A stretch of 7,259 bases of DNA from Deltaproteobacteria bacterium UBA4427 (GTDB lineage Bacteria > Myxococcota_A > UBA9160 > UBA4427), in assembly GCA_002390675.1 (NCBI GenBank), contig DGPZ01000206.1, positions 1-7,259 of the forward strand. The letters are read 5' to 3'. The notes below the pieces were generated by a model. The model saw only the letters and a list, made by a program, of their open reading frames with translations. It was not told the origin of the DNA and made no database searches. Shown in pieces: positions 1 through 6,636 of this stretch; positions within the stretch are counted from its first letter, which is position 1; each line of letters begins with the position of its first letter. A program made the translations under genes and the position numbers.

Positions 1-440
1 CGAGAGCCCGCCGCTGGCGACCATGCCCGCGCCAATGTCTCGCATGTCAGGCAAGGCGAGATAGTCGGCGATGCGCTTGCGGTGATGCGCAGCGAGATCA
101 GTCGTCGCGACCTGGGCTTCGATCACGTCATGACGCATCGACGTGTAGTAGGTCTAGCCCATTTGGCCCGGCTCAGCCCGCTGATCGAGCAGCCGGTTGT
201 ACGTTGAGCAGTGTGTGCAGTTAGGCTTGCCAGGATCACCCTTACCGTCGTCGCTTCCGAGCTTTCGCTGGGGATCGTCGGACTCGAAGCGTCGGCCTTT
301 CAGAGCGGCTCAGGGGCTCGCTGTAGTCATCCAGGCCGAGCGTTTGCCGGCAGGACGTGCCTTCCGAACGCCAGCGGAGAGCGAACTACTCATGTGCTGG
401 CTCACGTCTCCGGGCATGTGCCCGAAGCCGCGGCGATGCT
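1..440 (-). pseudogene. Possible decayed or truncated coding region, unrecognised
   Basis: No intact gene is visible in this stretch. Reading the minus strand, one frame is open from just past the end of the MFS gene to the left edge except for a TGA at 310-312 and a TAG at 154-156. Between and after these stops the translation looks protein-like. It includes a CTHC pair near 208-220, then YNRLLDQRAEPGQMG, the TAG, and TYYTSMRHDVIEAQVATTDL running on to the edge. Codons downstream of about 200 mostly end in G or C, as expected for real coding sequence in GC-rich DNA. An ATG at 136-138 could start a gene that leaves the window, but no Shine-Dalgarno sequence precedes it. I do not recognise the family. 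Chance openness in GC-rich DNA is the main alternative. Plus-strand readings here look like antisense shadows. Confidence 0.3.
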
Positions 441-448
441 TATTAGGC

Positions 449-1801
449 TTAAGTCACTGGTTCTTTAGTCTTGTCGAAGCGCGTGATGTCTGCCCGGAGC
501 GTTCGTGCCGCAACGAGAAAACCGGCGGCACCGATGGGAAGAAGCGCGGATGTGAGGATCAATGCGCGACGTAGAGAGTCGTCGCCGTAGCTTTCGCTCC
601 AGCTACCGCTCAGTGATCCGATCAACATGGGGCCGACGCCCATGCCAACCAGGGTGTAGGGCATCGTCCAGATCGCATGAGCCAGAGAACGCATCTGAGG
701 CGTAGCAAGGGCTTGAGCGAGGCTCGCCATGGGTGGTGAGAATGCACCTAGAAAAAGACTGCCTAGGGCGGAAAGCACGAACGAGAAGGGGAAGGTGGCA
801 TCACCGATTGTGATGAGATGAGCAGGGTCCCAGATGAGGAAGCCGACGAGGAAGGGGCTCCCTAGGCCGATCGATCCCGCGCAAACCCAGGCGAGCCAGC
901 GGGGGTCATGACGGGAGAGCCGGTCGGTGATGCTTGCGCCGGACAGTGCGCCAATGGTTGAAGGAAGGGCGCTGATCATTACATAAGTTCCGCCGAGGGC
1001 TGCGCCGGATAACCCATAGGCGCGGTCAAGGAACGTGGGTTCCCACAAGTTGCGACCTGCAATCGCAATGTTCGCGATGCACACTCCGCCGACAGCCCAA
1101 CGGAAAGAGGCGAGTCCAAAGAGGTGTTGGCCTGCCTCGACGGGTGAAATTTTAGAAACTGTTGTGCGAGGCGGCTCCCGCAAGCTGAATCGCACGAGCA
1201 GCGCGAGGGCAAGGCCTGGAAGCCCAACTGCAACAAGTGCGACGCGCCAACTATAGTGTTCACCGAGGTAGCCACCGACGACCATGCCGGTTGCGACGCC
1301 GACGAGGGCGCCGACGGTTATGGTCGAAAGTGCCCGAGTTCTCCATTCAGCTGGAGCCGTGTCGCTGAGCAGCGCGACGCTAGGCGGTGATCCGGCTGCT
1401 TCTCCAATGCCGACACCCATACGTGTCATGAAAAGCGGCCAGAACCCTGAGGCGGCCCCACCCAGAGTCGTCATTAGGCTCCAGACGAAAAGGCCCGCGG
1501 CCACGACGCTTCGACGGGCGTAGCGGTCTGCAAGCCAGGCTGCGGGCAGGACTGCCGCGAAGTGGACGACGGAGAACGATGGGCCTAGCAGGATACCGAG
1601 CTGAGCATCGGATAGCGCGAGGTCTTCTTGAATGCTCGGAGCCAAGACGGAGAGGATATAGCGATCGACGACATTGAAGATGCTGACGAGAAAGATGATG
1701 CCGATCGTGTAGATGACATAGGGTCTCGAGTATTCCGGAGAGGTCGCGGATGTCTCGGAGTTATCATTGGCTTGAGGAGGCTCTGCGTCTTTGAAGGTCA
1801 C
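449..1801 (-). CDS. MFS transporter, spinster-like (450 aa)
   Basis: Inner-membrane secondary transporter of the major facilitator superfamily, with 12 hydrophobic segments and a size of 450 residues, normal for the family. After a polar N-terminus of about 27 residues, TM1 carries the spinster-type NVVDRYILSVLAP (43-55), followed by DLALSDAQLGILLG (60-73). The cytoplasmic motif A between TM2 and TM3 is AAWLADRYARR (87-97). TM4 contains RMGVGIGEAAGSPP (127-140). A second-half motif A relic, ASITDRLSRHDPR, is at 289-301. Substrate is not readable; relatives in catabolic regions often carry small organic acids or hydrophobic carboxylates. The start is a GTG at 1799-1801; no clear Shine-Dalgarno precedes it and no better in-frame start lies upstream. 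It diverges from the CoA-transferase fragment with only 43 bases between them, so any promoter must lie in or across that gap. Family call is firm; substrate unknown. Confidence 0.93.
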   Translation of the reverse strand: MTFKDAEPPQANDNSETSATSPEYSRPYVIYTIGIIFLVSIFNVVDRYILSVLAPSIQEDLALSDAQLGILLGPSFSVVHFAAVLPAAWLADRYARRSVVAAGLFVWSLMTTLGGAASGFWPLFMTRMGVGIGEAAGSPPSVALLSDTAPAEWRTRALSTITVGALVGVATGMVVGGYLGEHYSWRVALVAVGLPGLALALLVRFSLREPPRTTVSKISPVEAGQHLFGLASFRWAVGGVCIANIAIAGRNLWEPTFLDRAYGLSGAALGGTYVMISALPSTIGALSGASITDRLSRHDPRWLAWVCAGSIGLGSPFLVGFLIWDPAHLITIGDATFPFSFVLSALGSLFLGAFSPPMASLAQALATPQMRSLAHAIWTMPYTLVGMGVGPMLIGSLSGSWSESYGDDSLRRALILTSALLPIGAAGFLVAARTLRADITRFDKTKEPVT

Positions 1802-1844
1802 GGGCTGAGCTTAATGCAGCCATTGAGTCTCTATCAAGAGAGGT

Positions 1845-2225
1845 TTGGATTCGACAGATGTAGAGGTATTGGACTTGAGCTCAATGCGTCCGTCTGCAGA
1901 GGTTATTTCGATTAAGAAAATAGATGGGAGGCCGTTGCGCGATGAACCCGCCTTCGCGATGTGGGAGAGAGGCAAGCGCGATGTAGCCATCGATCTTTCT
2001 TCCGCTGATGGGGAAATGCAGGGAAGAGCGCTGATTGCGAGTGCGGACGTCGTGATTTTAGGTCTTAAGCCGGCGAGTAACGACCGCTTCGAACTTGATT
2101 TCGCTTCTCTACTGTTAGGTACACCAAGGCTCGTCGTTACCTCCCTCACGGGTTTTGGTTTAGACGGACCTTTCCGAGATGTGCCCGTTTATGATGCCGC
2201 GATGCAAGCCCGTGGGGATGTGTGA
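1845..2225 (+). pseudogene. CaiB/BaiF (type III) CoA-transferase, N-terminal fragment
   Basis: The open frame (TTG at 1845, TGA at 2223-2225, 126 aa) matches the N-terminal third of family III CoA-transferases, which move CoA between carboxylic acids and normally run to about 380-450 residues. Recognisable family blocks are VEVLDLSS (6-13), DGRPLRDEPAFAMWERGKRDVAIDLSS (27-53), ASADVVI (65-71), TPRLVVTSLTGFGLDGPF (93-110) and VPVYDAAMQARGDV (113-126). The usual glycine-rich stretch between VLDLSS and the AD/EVIxI strand is missing: residues 13-18 jump straight into AEVISIKKID, which suggests an internal deletion of a dozen or so residues. The reading stops where intact members continue towards the catalytic aspartate, so that residue is absent. 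AAGAGAGG at 1836-1843 lies too close to the TTG for a normal ribosome site. Inferred inactive remnant; an independent small protein is less likely. Confidence 0.72.
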
Positions 2226-2579
2226 CTTCCCCACCTTGCATGGAGGCACTCGCCCGGCTCTAGCTGCGGCGCCAGTCGAGACTTATGGGTCGGCTATGGC
2301 ATTGCTTTCATAGGAAGAGGCAGGATGTCCCCATCGGAGCCTCTCTGTCAAAACGCCTAATATTGGTGGTGCGGAAAGCGCAGCTCTTTTTCTATTGTTG
2401 GCCCCGGCACGGATCCGAATCTCTGGTTAACTGGTGGTCAATTCGCAGGTATCCTTTAGATCGACCTGACCCCTATTCCCGTTTGTGGTCCTCATTGACC
2501 TTTGACTGTAACGAGTAGCATCTGTCCCGTTCCGCTTTCGCGGCGCGTTTCCATCCCACTCCTCTAGAATGGAGAACCC
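2226..2579. other. Spacer with possible further gene remnants
   Basis: About 350 bases lie between the CoA-transferase stop and the epoxide hydrolase start, with no convincing intact gene. Just past the stop, the +1 frame (2248-2313) reads TRPALAAAPVETYGSAMALLS before a TAG. Another frame (2400-2456) reads GPGTDPNLWLTGGQFAGIL before a stop. Both look protein-like but neither can be assigned, and no single frame runs through. This fits a frameshifted, deleted remainder of the upstream gene or mixed debris. A 77-codon open frame (2285-2518) has an arginine- and tryptophan-rich, non-protein-like composition. Near the right end, TTGACC (2495-2500) and TAGCAT (2516-2521) could be a poor promoter for the hydrolase, but the 15-base spacer is short. 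Confidence 0.4.
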
Positions 2580-3755
2580 GTGAAGCTCGAAAAATTCCGC
2601 ATAGAGATCCCGCAATCGAAACTCGATGAGCTCCATCGCCGGCTCGAGCAGACAAGCTGGCCGCACGACTTCGAAAACGACGATTGGCGATACGGAGTTC
2701 CGCAGAAACTGCTTCAGGATTTCGTCGCGACCTGGCGCACTGAGTTCGATTGGCGTGCGCAGGAGGAGAAGATGAACGCCTTCGCTCATTTCCGGACGGA
2801 AGTGGACGGGCTTCCGATTCACTTCATTCATGAGCGAGGCGTGGGGCCAAATCCAATTCCGATCGTGCTCTCACACGGCTGGCCTTGGACCTTCTGGGAT
2901 TTGAAAGAGGTGATTCCTGCTTTGACGGATCCAGCAGCGCACGGGGGCGATGCCGGGGACAGCTTTGATGTCATCGTTCCTTCCTTGCCGGGTTTTATAT
3001 TCTCAACGCCGCTTAAGAGAAGCGGGGTCGGGCCCCTTCGAACGGCAGACCTTTGGGCGAAGCTCATGAAAGATAATCTGGGATATAAACGTTTCGCGGC
3101 CCAGGGCGGGGATTGGGGCGCATTGGTCACGACCCAACTTGGGCACCAATACGCTGAAGATCTGATCGGGATTCATCTGACGAACGCTTTCGCTCTCCCG
3201 GCGTTCAACGGAAATCGTCCCTGGTCCATTGTCTCGGTCGGAGGCGGCGACGGTGAAGACTCAGCGCGCCTTTCCGAAATGATCGACTACCAAAAGAGAT
3301 TCGCTTCCCATATCGCGACGCACGTACTCCACCCGCAGACGCTGAGTTATGCGCTCCATGATTCGCCCGTAGGGCTTCTCGCTTGGATGCTTGAGAAACG
3401 ATTTATGTGGGGCGATTCTCGAGGGGACGTTGAGCGACGTTTCACCCGGGAGCATCTTCTGACGACGATGAGCCTGTATTGGCTGACGGATTCGTTTGTG
3501 ACTTCGGTGCGCTACTACGCAGAAGCAGCGGCAGAAGATTGGGTCGCTGCACGCACGACAATGCCCCAAATTCCGACGCCGACGGCGCTGTCCTTGTTCG
3601 AACACGACATGGCGCCCGCTTCGACCGATTGGATGAACGACTATTTCGATTTGCGTCAGCTCCGCGTTCATTCCGAGGGCGGGCATTTTGCGCCCGCCGA
3701 GAATCCGCAGGCAGTGATCACGGATCTCCGTGACCACTTCCGACCCCTGCGCTGA
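2580..3755 (+). CDS. Epoxide hydrolase, microsomal/EHN type (391 aa)
   Basis: Alpha/beta-hydrolase that opens epoxides to vicinal diols through a covalent aspartyl ester. Residues 1 to about 85 form the EHN N-terminal domain of microsomal-type epoxide hydrolases (FRIEIPQSKLDELHRRLEQT, then a WxxG/VP-rich arm). The oxyanion HGWP is at 99-102. The nucleophile lies in QGGDWG with Asp178; the acid is probably Glu341 (SLFEHD) and the base His369 (EGGHFAP). The cap holds HPQTLSYALHDSP (251-263) and tyrosines at 300 and 312-313 suited to epoxide protonation. The whole catalytic set is present and the length is normal. No signal peptide or membrane anchor is seen, so it is likely cytosolic, unlike mammalian EPHX1. 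The start is a GTG at 2580 with GGAG at 2571-2574, five bases upstream. It is convergent with the paraoxonase-like gene. Juvenile-hormone-type or xenobiotic epoxides are possible substrates; none can be chosen from sequence. Confidence 0.93.
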   Translation: MKLEKFRIEIPQSKLDELHRRLEQTSWPHDFENDDWRYGVPQKLLQDFVATWRTEFDWRAQEEKMNAFAHFRTEVDGLPIHFIHERGVGPNPIPIVLSHGWPWTFWDLKEVIPALTDPAAHGGDAGDSFDVIVPSLPGFIFSTPLKRSGVGPLRTADLWAKLMKDNLGYKRFAAQGGDWGALVTTQLGHQYAEDLIGIHLTNAFALPAFNGNRPWSIVSVGGGDGEDSARLSEMIDYQKRFASHIATHVLHPQTLSYALHDSPVGLLAWMLEKRFMWGDSRGDVERRFTREHLLTTMSLYWLTDSFVTSVRYYAEAAAEDWVAARTTMPQIPTPTALSLFEHDMAPASTDWMNDYFDLRQLRVHSEGGHFAPAENPQAVITDLRDHFRPLR

Positions 3756-3833
3756 TGTCATGGACAGAACACGTTTTCGTGATGCTCGATGAGGATGCTG
3801 AATCGGTCTGATCTTCGCGCGCGGATATTCGTG
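3756..3833. other. Convergent intergenic gap
   Basis: Seventy-eight bases separate the stops of the convergent epoxide hydrolase and paraoxonase-like genes. A bidirectional terminator would be expected here, but I see no strong GC-rich hairpin with a following T-run on either strand. Confidence 0.5.
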
Positions 3834-4946
3834 CTAGTCGGTTCTGTCGACCGAGAGGTCAATGCGCAGGATTCGGTCGCCCTTGAAAGAGCCCACAAAG
3901 AGTTCGTTACCGACCTGTAGCCCTACCGTACCAGCACCCATCGGGTAGCCATCGCTTGCGTAGACTGGCCCAATCGTCGTCATCGTGTCCGGATCTACGG
4001 CAACGATCTCAAAGGGAATTCCGCAGGCTCCTTCTGTGAGGTGTTCGCAGGCCTCGAAGTCAGTCGGGTCGAGCCCCGCGAGCGACGCCACTAGCAAGCG
4101 TCCGTCTGGGCTCCAAGTGACGTTGTCGGGGGTGTTGACCGAAGCGCGACCAATTTCACGACCGGTTGCGACCTCGATCTTGCGGATGCTGTTGTTTCCC
4201 GATGCATTCATATAGATGAATCGCCCGTCCTTTGATGAGACGATTCCATTAGGCATGATGCCTGCAGTTCCGCCGATCACGCGGTAGCCGTCTTTGGCAC
4301 TCCAATGATAAGCGTGTCCCGTAGGCTCGGTCGGCATTCCGTTCTCGAAATCCAGCGCGCCACGGAGCCCGGACATCTTGGTCGTGTAAAAATCACCATT
4401 TGGTTGCGCGGCGACTTCGTTAAGCGAGGCATCCGCAGGGGCGAGAACGCATCCGCGCCATGCAGCGTGCCATTTGGTTCCGTGGCCCAATAGCTCGAAG
4501 AATTCGATGGCTTCGCGGCTACCATGCTGGACGGTCAGCAAGGCAAGGCGCCCATCGTCGCGTCGAACGAGGTCGATGCCGTGACTGTTAAACGCTCTTG
4601 TCGGCGGAGTCGAGCAGCTTGGATCTCCCCAGCCAGACTCGCTAATGGCGGCAGACTCGCCGCCCCGGAAGATGGTCGTTCGTTTCTCGGTCTCGAGCGC
4701 GAAAACGACGAGCCCGCCCGAGTGCTCTAAGGCCGTCGTGCCGTACTCCCCGATCAAGATTGCCTCGTTGCCCGGAAGCGGAACCATGTCCTCCGGATTC
4801 GTGAATTCACAAATTGGACGGGCGTTGCCCGAAGGTTCGCAGTCGAGAACAGGGCCGCCGGCAAGAGCGGACGATGCAGCGAAGGTGAGAAGTATGGCAA
4901 GAGCGAGCGGCGAGCTGAGAACGGAAGAGGGGGCGAGCCGGGGCAT
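3834..4946 (-). CDS. Secreted paraoxonase-like calcium-dependent lactonase/arylesterase (370 aa)
   Basis: Six-bladed beta-propeller hydrolase that resembles animal paraoxonases (PON1, 355 aa) block by block. Visible matches: NPEDMVPLPG (50-59) to the PON1 ED calcium pair; FNSHGIDL (119-126) to FNPHGIS with His122; VQHGSREAIEFFEL (139-152) to the PON1 VNH block with His141; LNEVAAQPNGDFYTTK (175-190) with Asn176; MPNGIVSSKDGRFIYM (231-246) with Asn233; PDNVTWSPDGRLLVAS (273-288) with Asp274-Asn275; and a C-terminal PVYASDG...GNELFVGSFKGDRILRIDL. All equivalents of the PON1 calcium ligands and both histidines are therefore present. Residues 1-29 form a Sec signal peptide ending ALA|GG, so the enzyme is probably periplasmic or secreted. 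Cysteines at 36, 46, 111, 166, 300 and 308 could form disulfides. The ATG at 4944-4946 is chosen over one 12 codons upstream because AAGGAG precedes it. It could instead be a broader SMP-30/gluconolactonase relative. Confidence 0.8.
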   Translation of the reverse strand: MPRLAPSSVLSSPLALAILLTFAASSALAGGPVLDCEPSGNARPICEFTNPEDMVPLPGNEAILIGEYGTTALEHSGGLVVFALETEKRTTIFRGGESAAISESGWGDPSCSTPPTRAFNSHGIDLVRRDDGRLALLTVQHGSREAIEFFELLGHGTKWHAAWRGCVLAPADASLNEVAAQPNGDFYTTKMSGLRGALDFENGMPTEPTGHAYHWSAKDGYRVIGGTAGIMPNGIVSSKDGRFIYMNASGNNSIRKIEVATGREIGRASVNTPDNVTWSPDGRLLVASLAGLDPTDFEACEHLTEGACGIPFEIVAVDPDTMTTIGPVYASDGYPMGAGTVGLQVGNELFVGSFKGDRILRIDLSVDRTD

Positions 4947-4952
4947 GAACGT

Positions 4953-4958
4953 CTCCTT
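4953..4958 (-). promoter_or_regulatory. Ribosome binding site deciding the start of the paraoxonase-like gene
   Basis: On the minus strand AAGGAG lies six bases before the ATG at 4944-4946. The upstream in-frame ATG would put this element inside the coding sequence and would add 12 residues before an otherwise standard signal peptide. Confidence 0.75.
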
Positions 4959-5003
4959 GAATAGAACCCAATGCATAGACAACTCAAGGAACGGATGTAA
5001 GCC

Positions 5004-5022
5004 ACTTGTCCGCGGGACAAGT
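5004..5022. promoter_or_regulatory. Perfect 19-bp palindrome, likely operator
   Basis: ACTTGTCC and GGACAAGT are exact reverse complements separated by GCG. The dyad centre lies about 67 bases upstream of the paraoxonase-like ATG, on its promoter side. The half-site and short spacer resemble operators of TetR-family repressors. It could instead fold as an 8-bp hairpin followed on the plus strand by four T residues, like a weak terminator, but no plus-strand gene ends here. No regulator gene is present in the window. Confidence 0.55.
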
Positions 5023-5151
5023 TTTCGTGGGTCGCTTCCGGCGCCTTAATTCACGCCCTCGCCCAAGAGTCACGCTAGTACTCATGCCGAAGGCTTACCG
5101 GCGCCTATTTAGAATCCTCGGAAATCGGAAGCGGGTTGCACGCCACTCCTC

Positions 5152-5178
5152 GAAGCGCAATTTTTAGAATCGCAATTT
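5152..5178. repeat. Two 12-base direct repeats upstream of the phosphatase gene
   Basis: GAAGCGCAATTT (5152-5163) and GAATCGCAATTT (5167-5178) differ at one base and are 15 bases apart start to start. They lie 120-150 bases before the acid phosphatase start. This is a possible tandem regulator site; chance is not excluded. Confidence 0.35.
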
Positions 5179-5300
5179 GAGTCAAGGGGGCGCTTGCTGA
5201 CTCCTTTGCAATTCGCGGCAGCTAGTATTCCGACGACAAACGCCGAGAGGCAGAATAGAGATCTCCATTGCAATTCTCGACACGGCCGAGCCATCCGCTG

Positions 5301-6443
5301 ATGAGCAGGGGCTCCCTAGTTCTCTCGATCACGCTACTGGCAATTCTCTTTGGCTGCCTGGCACCACCTAATCGAATTACTGGGACGAACTACCCTGCGG
5401 AGGGGGCTCCCTTCATCGCGAGTCGAGCACAGGCGATTAGCGCTTTGGACACGCTGCCAGAGCAGCCGAACCTCATTCAGCGAGTGGTCCTGATTGGAGA
5501 CGCTGGCGTCCCTATGGATAGCGAACCGGTACTGCTGGAGCTGACGCGCTGGTCGGACGTGGCTCCTGAACTAACGACGGTCGTCTTTCTCGGCGACAAT
5601 GTATATCCGGCTGGCATCGAAGAGGACGCGATTCAGGAGGGGGAGGCTGTCATGCGCAAGCAAATCGCATCAACCGCAGCAGATCGCATCTTTATCCCAG
5701 GCAATCATGATTGGGGCCATGCAGGTACGGATCGGCTTCTTAGACAGCAAGCCTACGTAGACGCAAATGGCTCGCAATTTATACCGCGGAATGGCTGCCC
5801 CGGTCCTACGCTCCGGACGATCGTTTCTCCCCTAAAGGGAAGAACTCGCGGAATCACGTTAGTTGTATTCGATATTGATCCTTGGTATTTCGGCGAAGAC
5901 GCACTGATTGGCTGTGACGGAATCAATACTCCTGAAGAGCTCGGCAACGAACTCGCCCATCACCTCGTTAATCACCAGGACCGCTGGGTCATCGTCGCTG
6001 CACATCACCCGCTACGTACAGGTGGCCCCCATGGCGGATTCAGCCGCGGCCCGGTTCTCGACTTCGTGACCGGTGCCATTTATTACATTTTCGGCACGCT
6101 ACAGGACACCGTCGAAGAGAAGTATCAAGCCATCATGGCGCCGATTGAAGCCGCCCTCGCGTCGGCTCCGCCGCTGCTGTACGCGGCAGGCCATGATCAT
6201 AATCTTCAAGTCATGGAAGGCGATGGACTCGCGGACTATCAGGTCGTCAGTGGCGCTGGTGCGACCATTAGGGTTGGCGACGGGCACGTCACGGACATCG
6301 ACGAAACGCTATTCGCCCACGGGCACGCCGGCTTTATGGTCGTCGACTTCATTGCCACAGAGTTAGGCGAAACGGCGCTTCTCCACGTCATTGAAACAGA
6401 TCATGCAGCTCCGGTGTTTAGCATCGACATGGGATCCCACTAG
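5301..6443 (+). CDS. Lipoprotein metallophosphoesterase resembling purple (tartrate-resistant) acid phosphatase (380 aa)
   Basis: Calcineurin-like metallophosphatase expected to hydrolyse phosphomonoesters at the cell envelope. A lipoprotein signal peptide ends in LFGC with Cys19 as the lipidated residue. The five metal motifs follow in order: IGDAG (65-69, Asp67), LGDNVY (98-103 region, Asp99 and Tyr102), PGNHDW (133-138, Asn135), AAHHP (233-237, His235) and GHDHNLQV (297-304, His298 and His300), then VVSGAG (315-320). These match animal tartrate-resistant acid phosphatase, including the tyrosine that gives purple acid phosphatases their Fe(III) chromophore. A segment at 249-280 (SRGPVLDFVTGAIYYIF...) looks like an insertion before the last histidines. 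The ATG at 5301 gives a compact signal peptide but has no good Shine-Dalgarno; a TTG at 5268 in the same frame adds 11 residues and has a weak TAGAG upstream. Stop is followed at once by palindromic GCCTCGAGGC (6443-6452). Substrate unknown. Confidence 0.87.
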   Translation: MSRGSLVLSITLLAILFGCLAPPNRITGTNYPAEGAPFIASRAQAISALDTLPEQPNLIQRVVLIGDAGVPMDSEPVLLELTRWSDVAPELTTVVFLGDNVYPAGIEEDAIQEGEAVMRKQIASTAADRIFIPGNHDWGHAGTDRLLRQQAYVDANGSQFIPRNGCPGPTLRTIVSPLKGRTRGITLVVFDIDPWYFGEDALIGCDGINTPEELGNELAHHLVNHQDRWVIVAAHHPLRTGGPHGGFSRGPVLDFVTGAIYYIFGTLQDTVEEKYQAIMAPIEAALASAPPLLYAAGHDHNLQVMEGDGLADYQVVSGAGATIRVGDGHVTDIDETLFAHGHAGFMVVDFIATELGETALLHVIETDHAAPVFSIDMGSH

Positions 6444-6485
6444 CCTCGAGGCCGGGCCGTGTCTCCATTCTTTTAGACGAGAATG
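6443..6485 (+). terminator. Weak candidate terminator after the phosphatase gene
   Basis: GCCTCGAGGC (6443-6452) overlaps the stop codon, and CATTCT (6466-6471) can pair with AGAATG (6480-6485) around an 8-base loop. Neither is followed by a convincing T-run, so termination here is only a possibility. Confidence 0.2.
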
Positions 6486-6581
6486 CGTCATCCCGTTCCG
6501 TGGAGGGCAGGTGGTCGCGTAAGTCTCTTGGTTAATCGGCGCAGCGGGGTAGGCGAAGCGCGTCGGGTTCCTGGTGAACGG

Positions 6582-6591
6582 AATCGCGATT
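6582..6591. promoter_or_regulatory. 10-bp palindrome beside the DUF3604 promoter
   Basis: AATCGCGATT is perfectly self-complementary and ends eight bases before the TTGACA box. The position would suit a regulator site, but a single 10-bp palindrome can arise by chance. Confidence 0.25.
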
Positions 6592-6599
6592 TATGAATG

Positions 6600-6627
6600 T
6601 TGACACTACTTTGTTGAGTGACATAAC
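6600..6627 (+). promoter_or_regulatory. Sigma-70-type promoter, possibly driving a leaderless transcript
   Basis: A perfect -35 box TTGACA (6600-6605) is followed after 16 bases by CATAAC (6622-6627), matching TATAAT at four of six positions. Transcription would begin about 6633-6637, at or within a few bases of the ATG at 6637. No Shine-Dalgarno sequence lies before that ATG, which agrees with a leaderless mRNA. Confidence 0.5.
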
Positions 6628-6636
6628 GTCAGCCAA

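Larger units (their letters stand above)
4959..5300. other. Divergent intergenic region
   Basis: About 340 bases lie between two divergent secreted-protein genes and hold no convincing gene. It contains the perfect 19-bp palindrome at 5004-5022 and a pair of 12-base direct repeats at 5152-5178. CCGGCGCCT occurs at 5038-5046 and again at 5098-5106, exactly 60 bases apart. GTAAGCC (4997-5003) is inverted as GGCTTAC (5092-5098). TTGCAATTC occurs at 5206-5214 and 5268-5276. Such repeat density suggests regulatory DNA, but I cannot place a strong promoter for either gene. Confidence 0.5.

Noticed and set aside
197..574. Plus-strand open frames at 197-574 and 211-468
   Set aside because: They overlap each other and the end of the MFS gene, lack family features and are low-complexity in character. 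They are probably antisense shadows.
2285..2518. Plus-strand 77-codon open frame between the CoA-transferase fragment and the hydrolase
   Set aside because: Its sequence is rich in Arg, Trp and His with no domain. Protein-like stretches in this region lie in other frames.
2427..2831. Minus-strand 134-codon open frame across the epoxide hydrolase start
   Set aside because: It lies opposite a clearly real gene, with no recognisable domain and no ribosome site.
5004..5025. Reading the 19-bp palindrome plus TTTT as a plus-strand terminator
   Set aside because: No plus-strand gene ends nearby, the T-run is only four bases and the position fits an operator for the minus-strand gene better.
4645..5049. 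Plus-strand 134-codon open frame over the paraoxonase-like signal peptide
   Set aside because: It is antisense to a well-supported gene with a signal peptide and ribosome site, and its composition is not protein-like.
5038..5106. CCGGCGCCT direct repeats 60 bases apart and the GTAAGCC/GGCTTAC inverted pair
   Set aside because: They are short and could be chance in GC-rich DNA. There are no mobile-element ends, transposase or target duplications to give them meaning.
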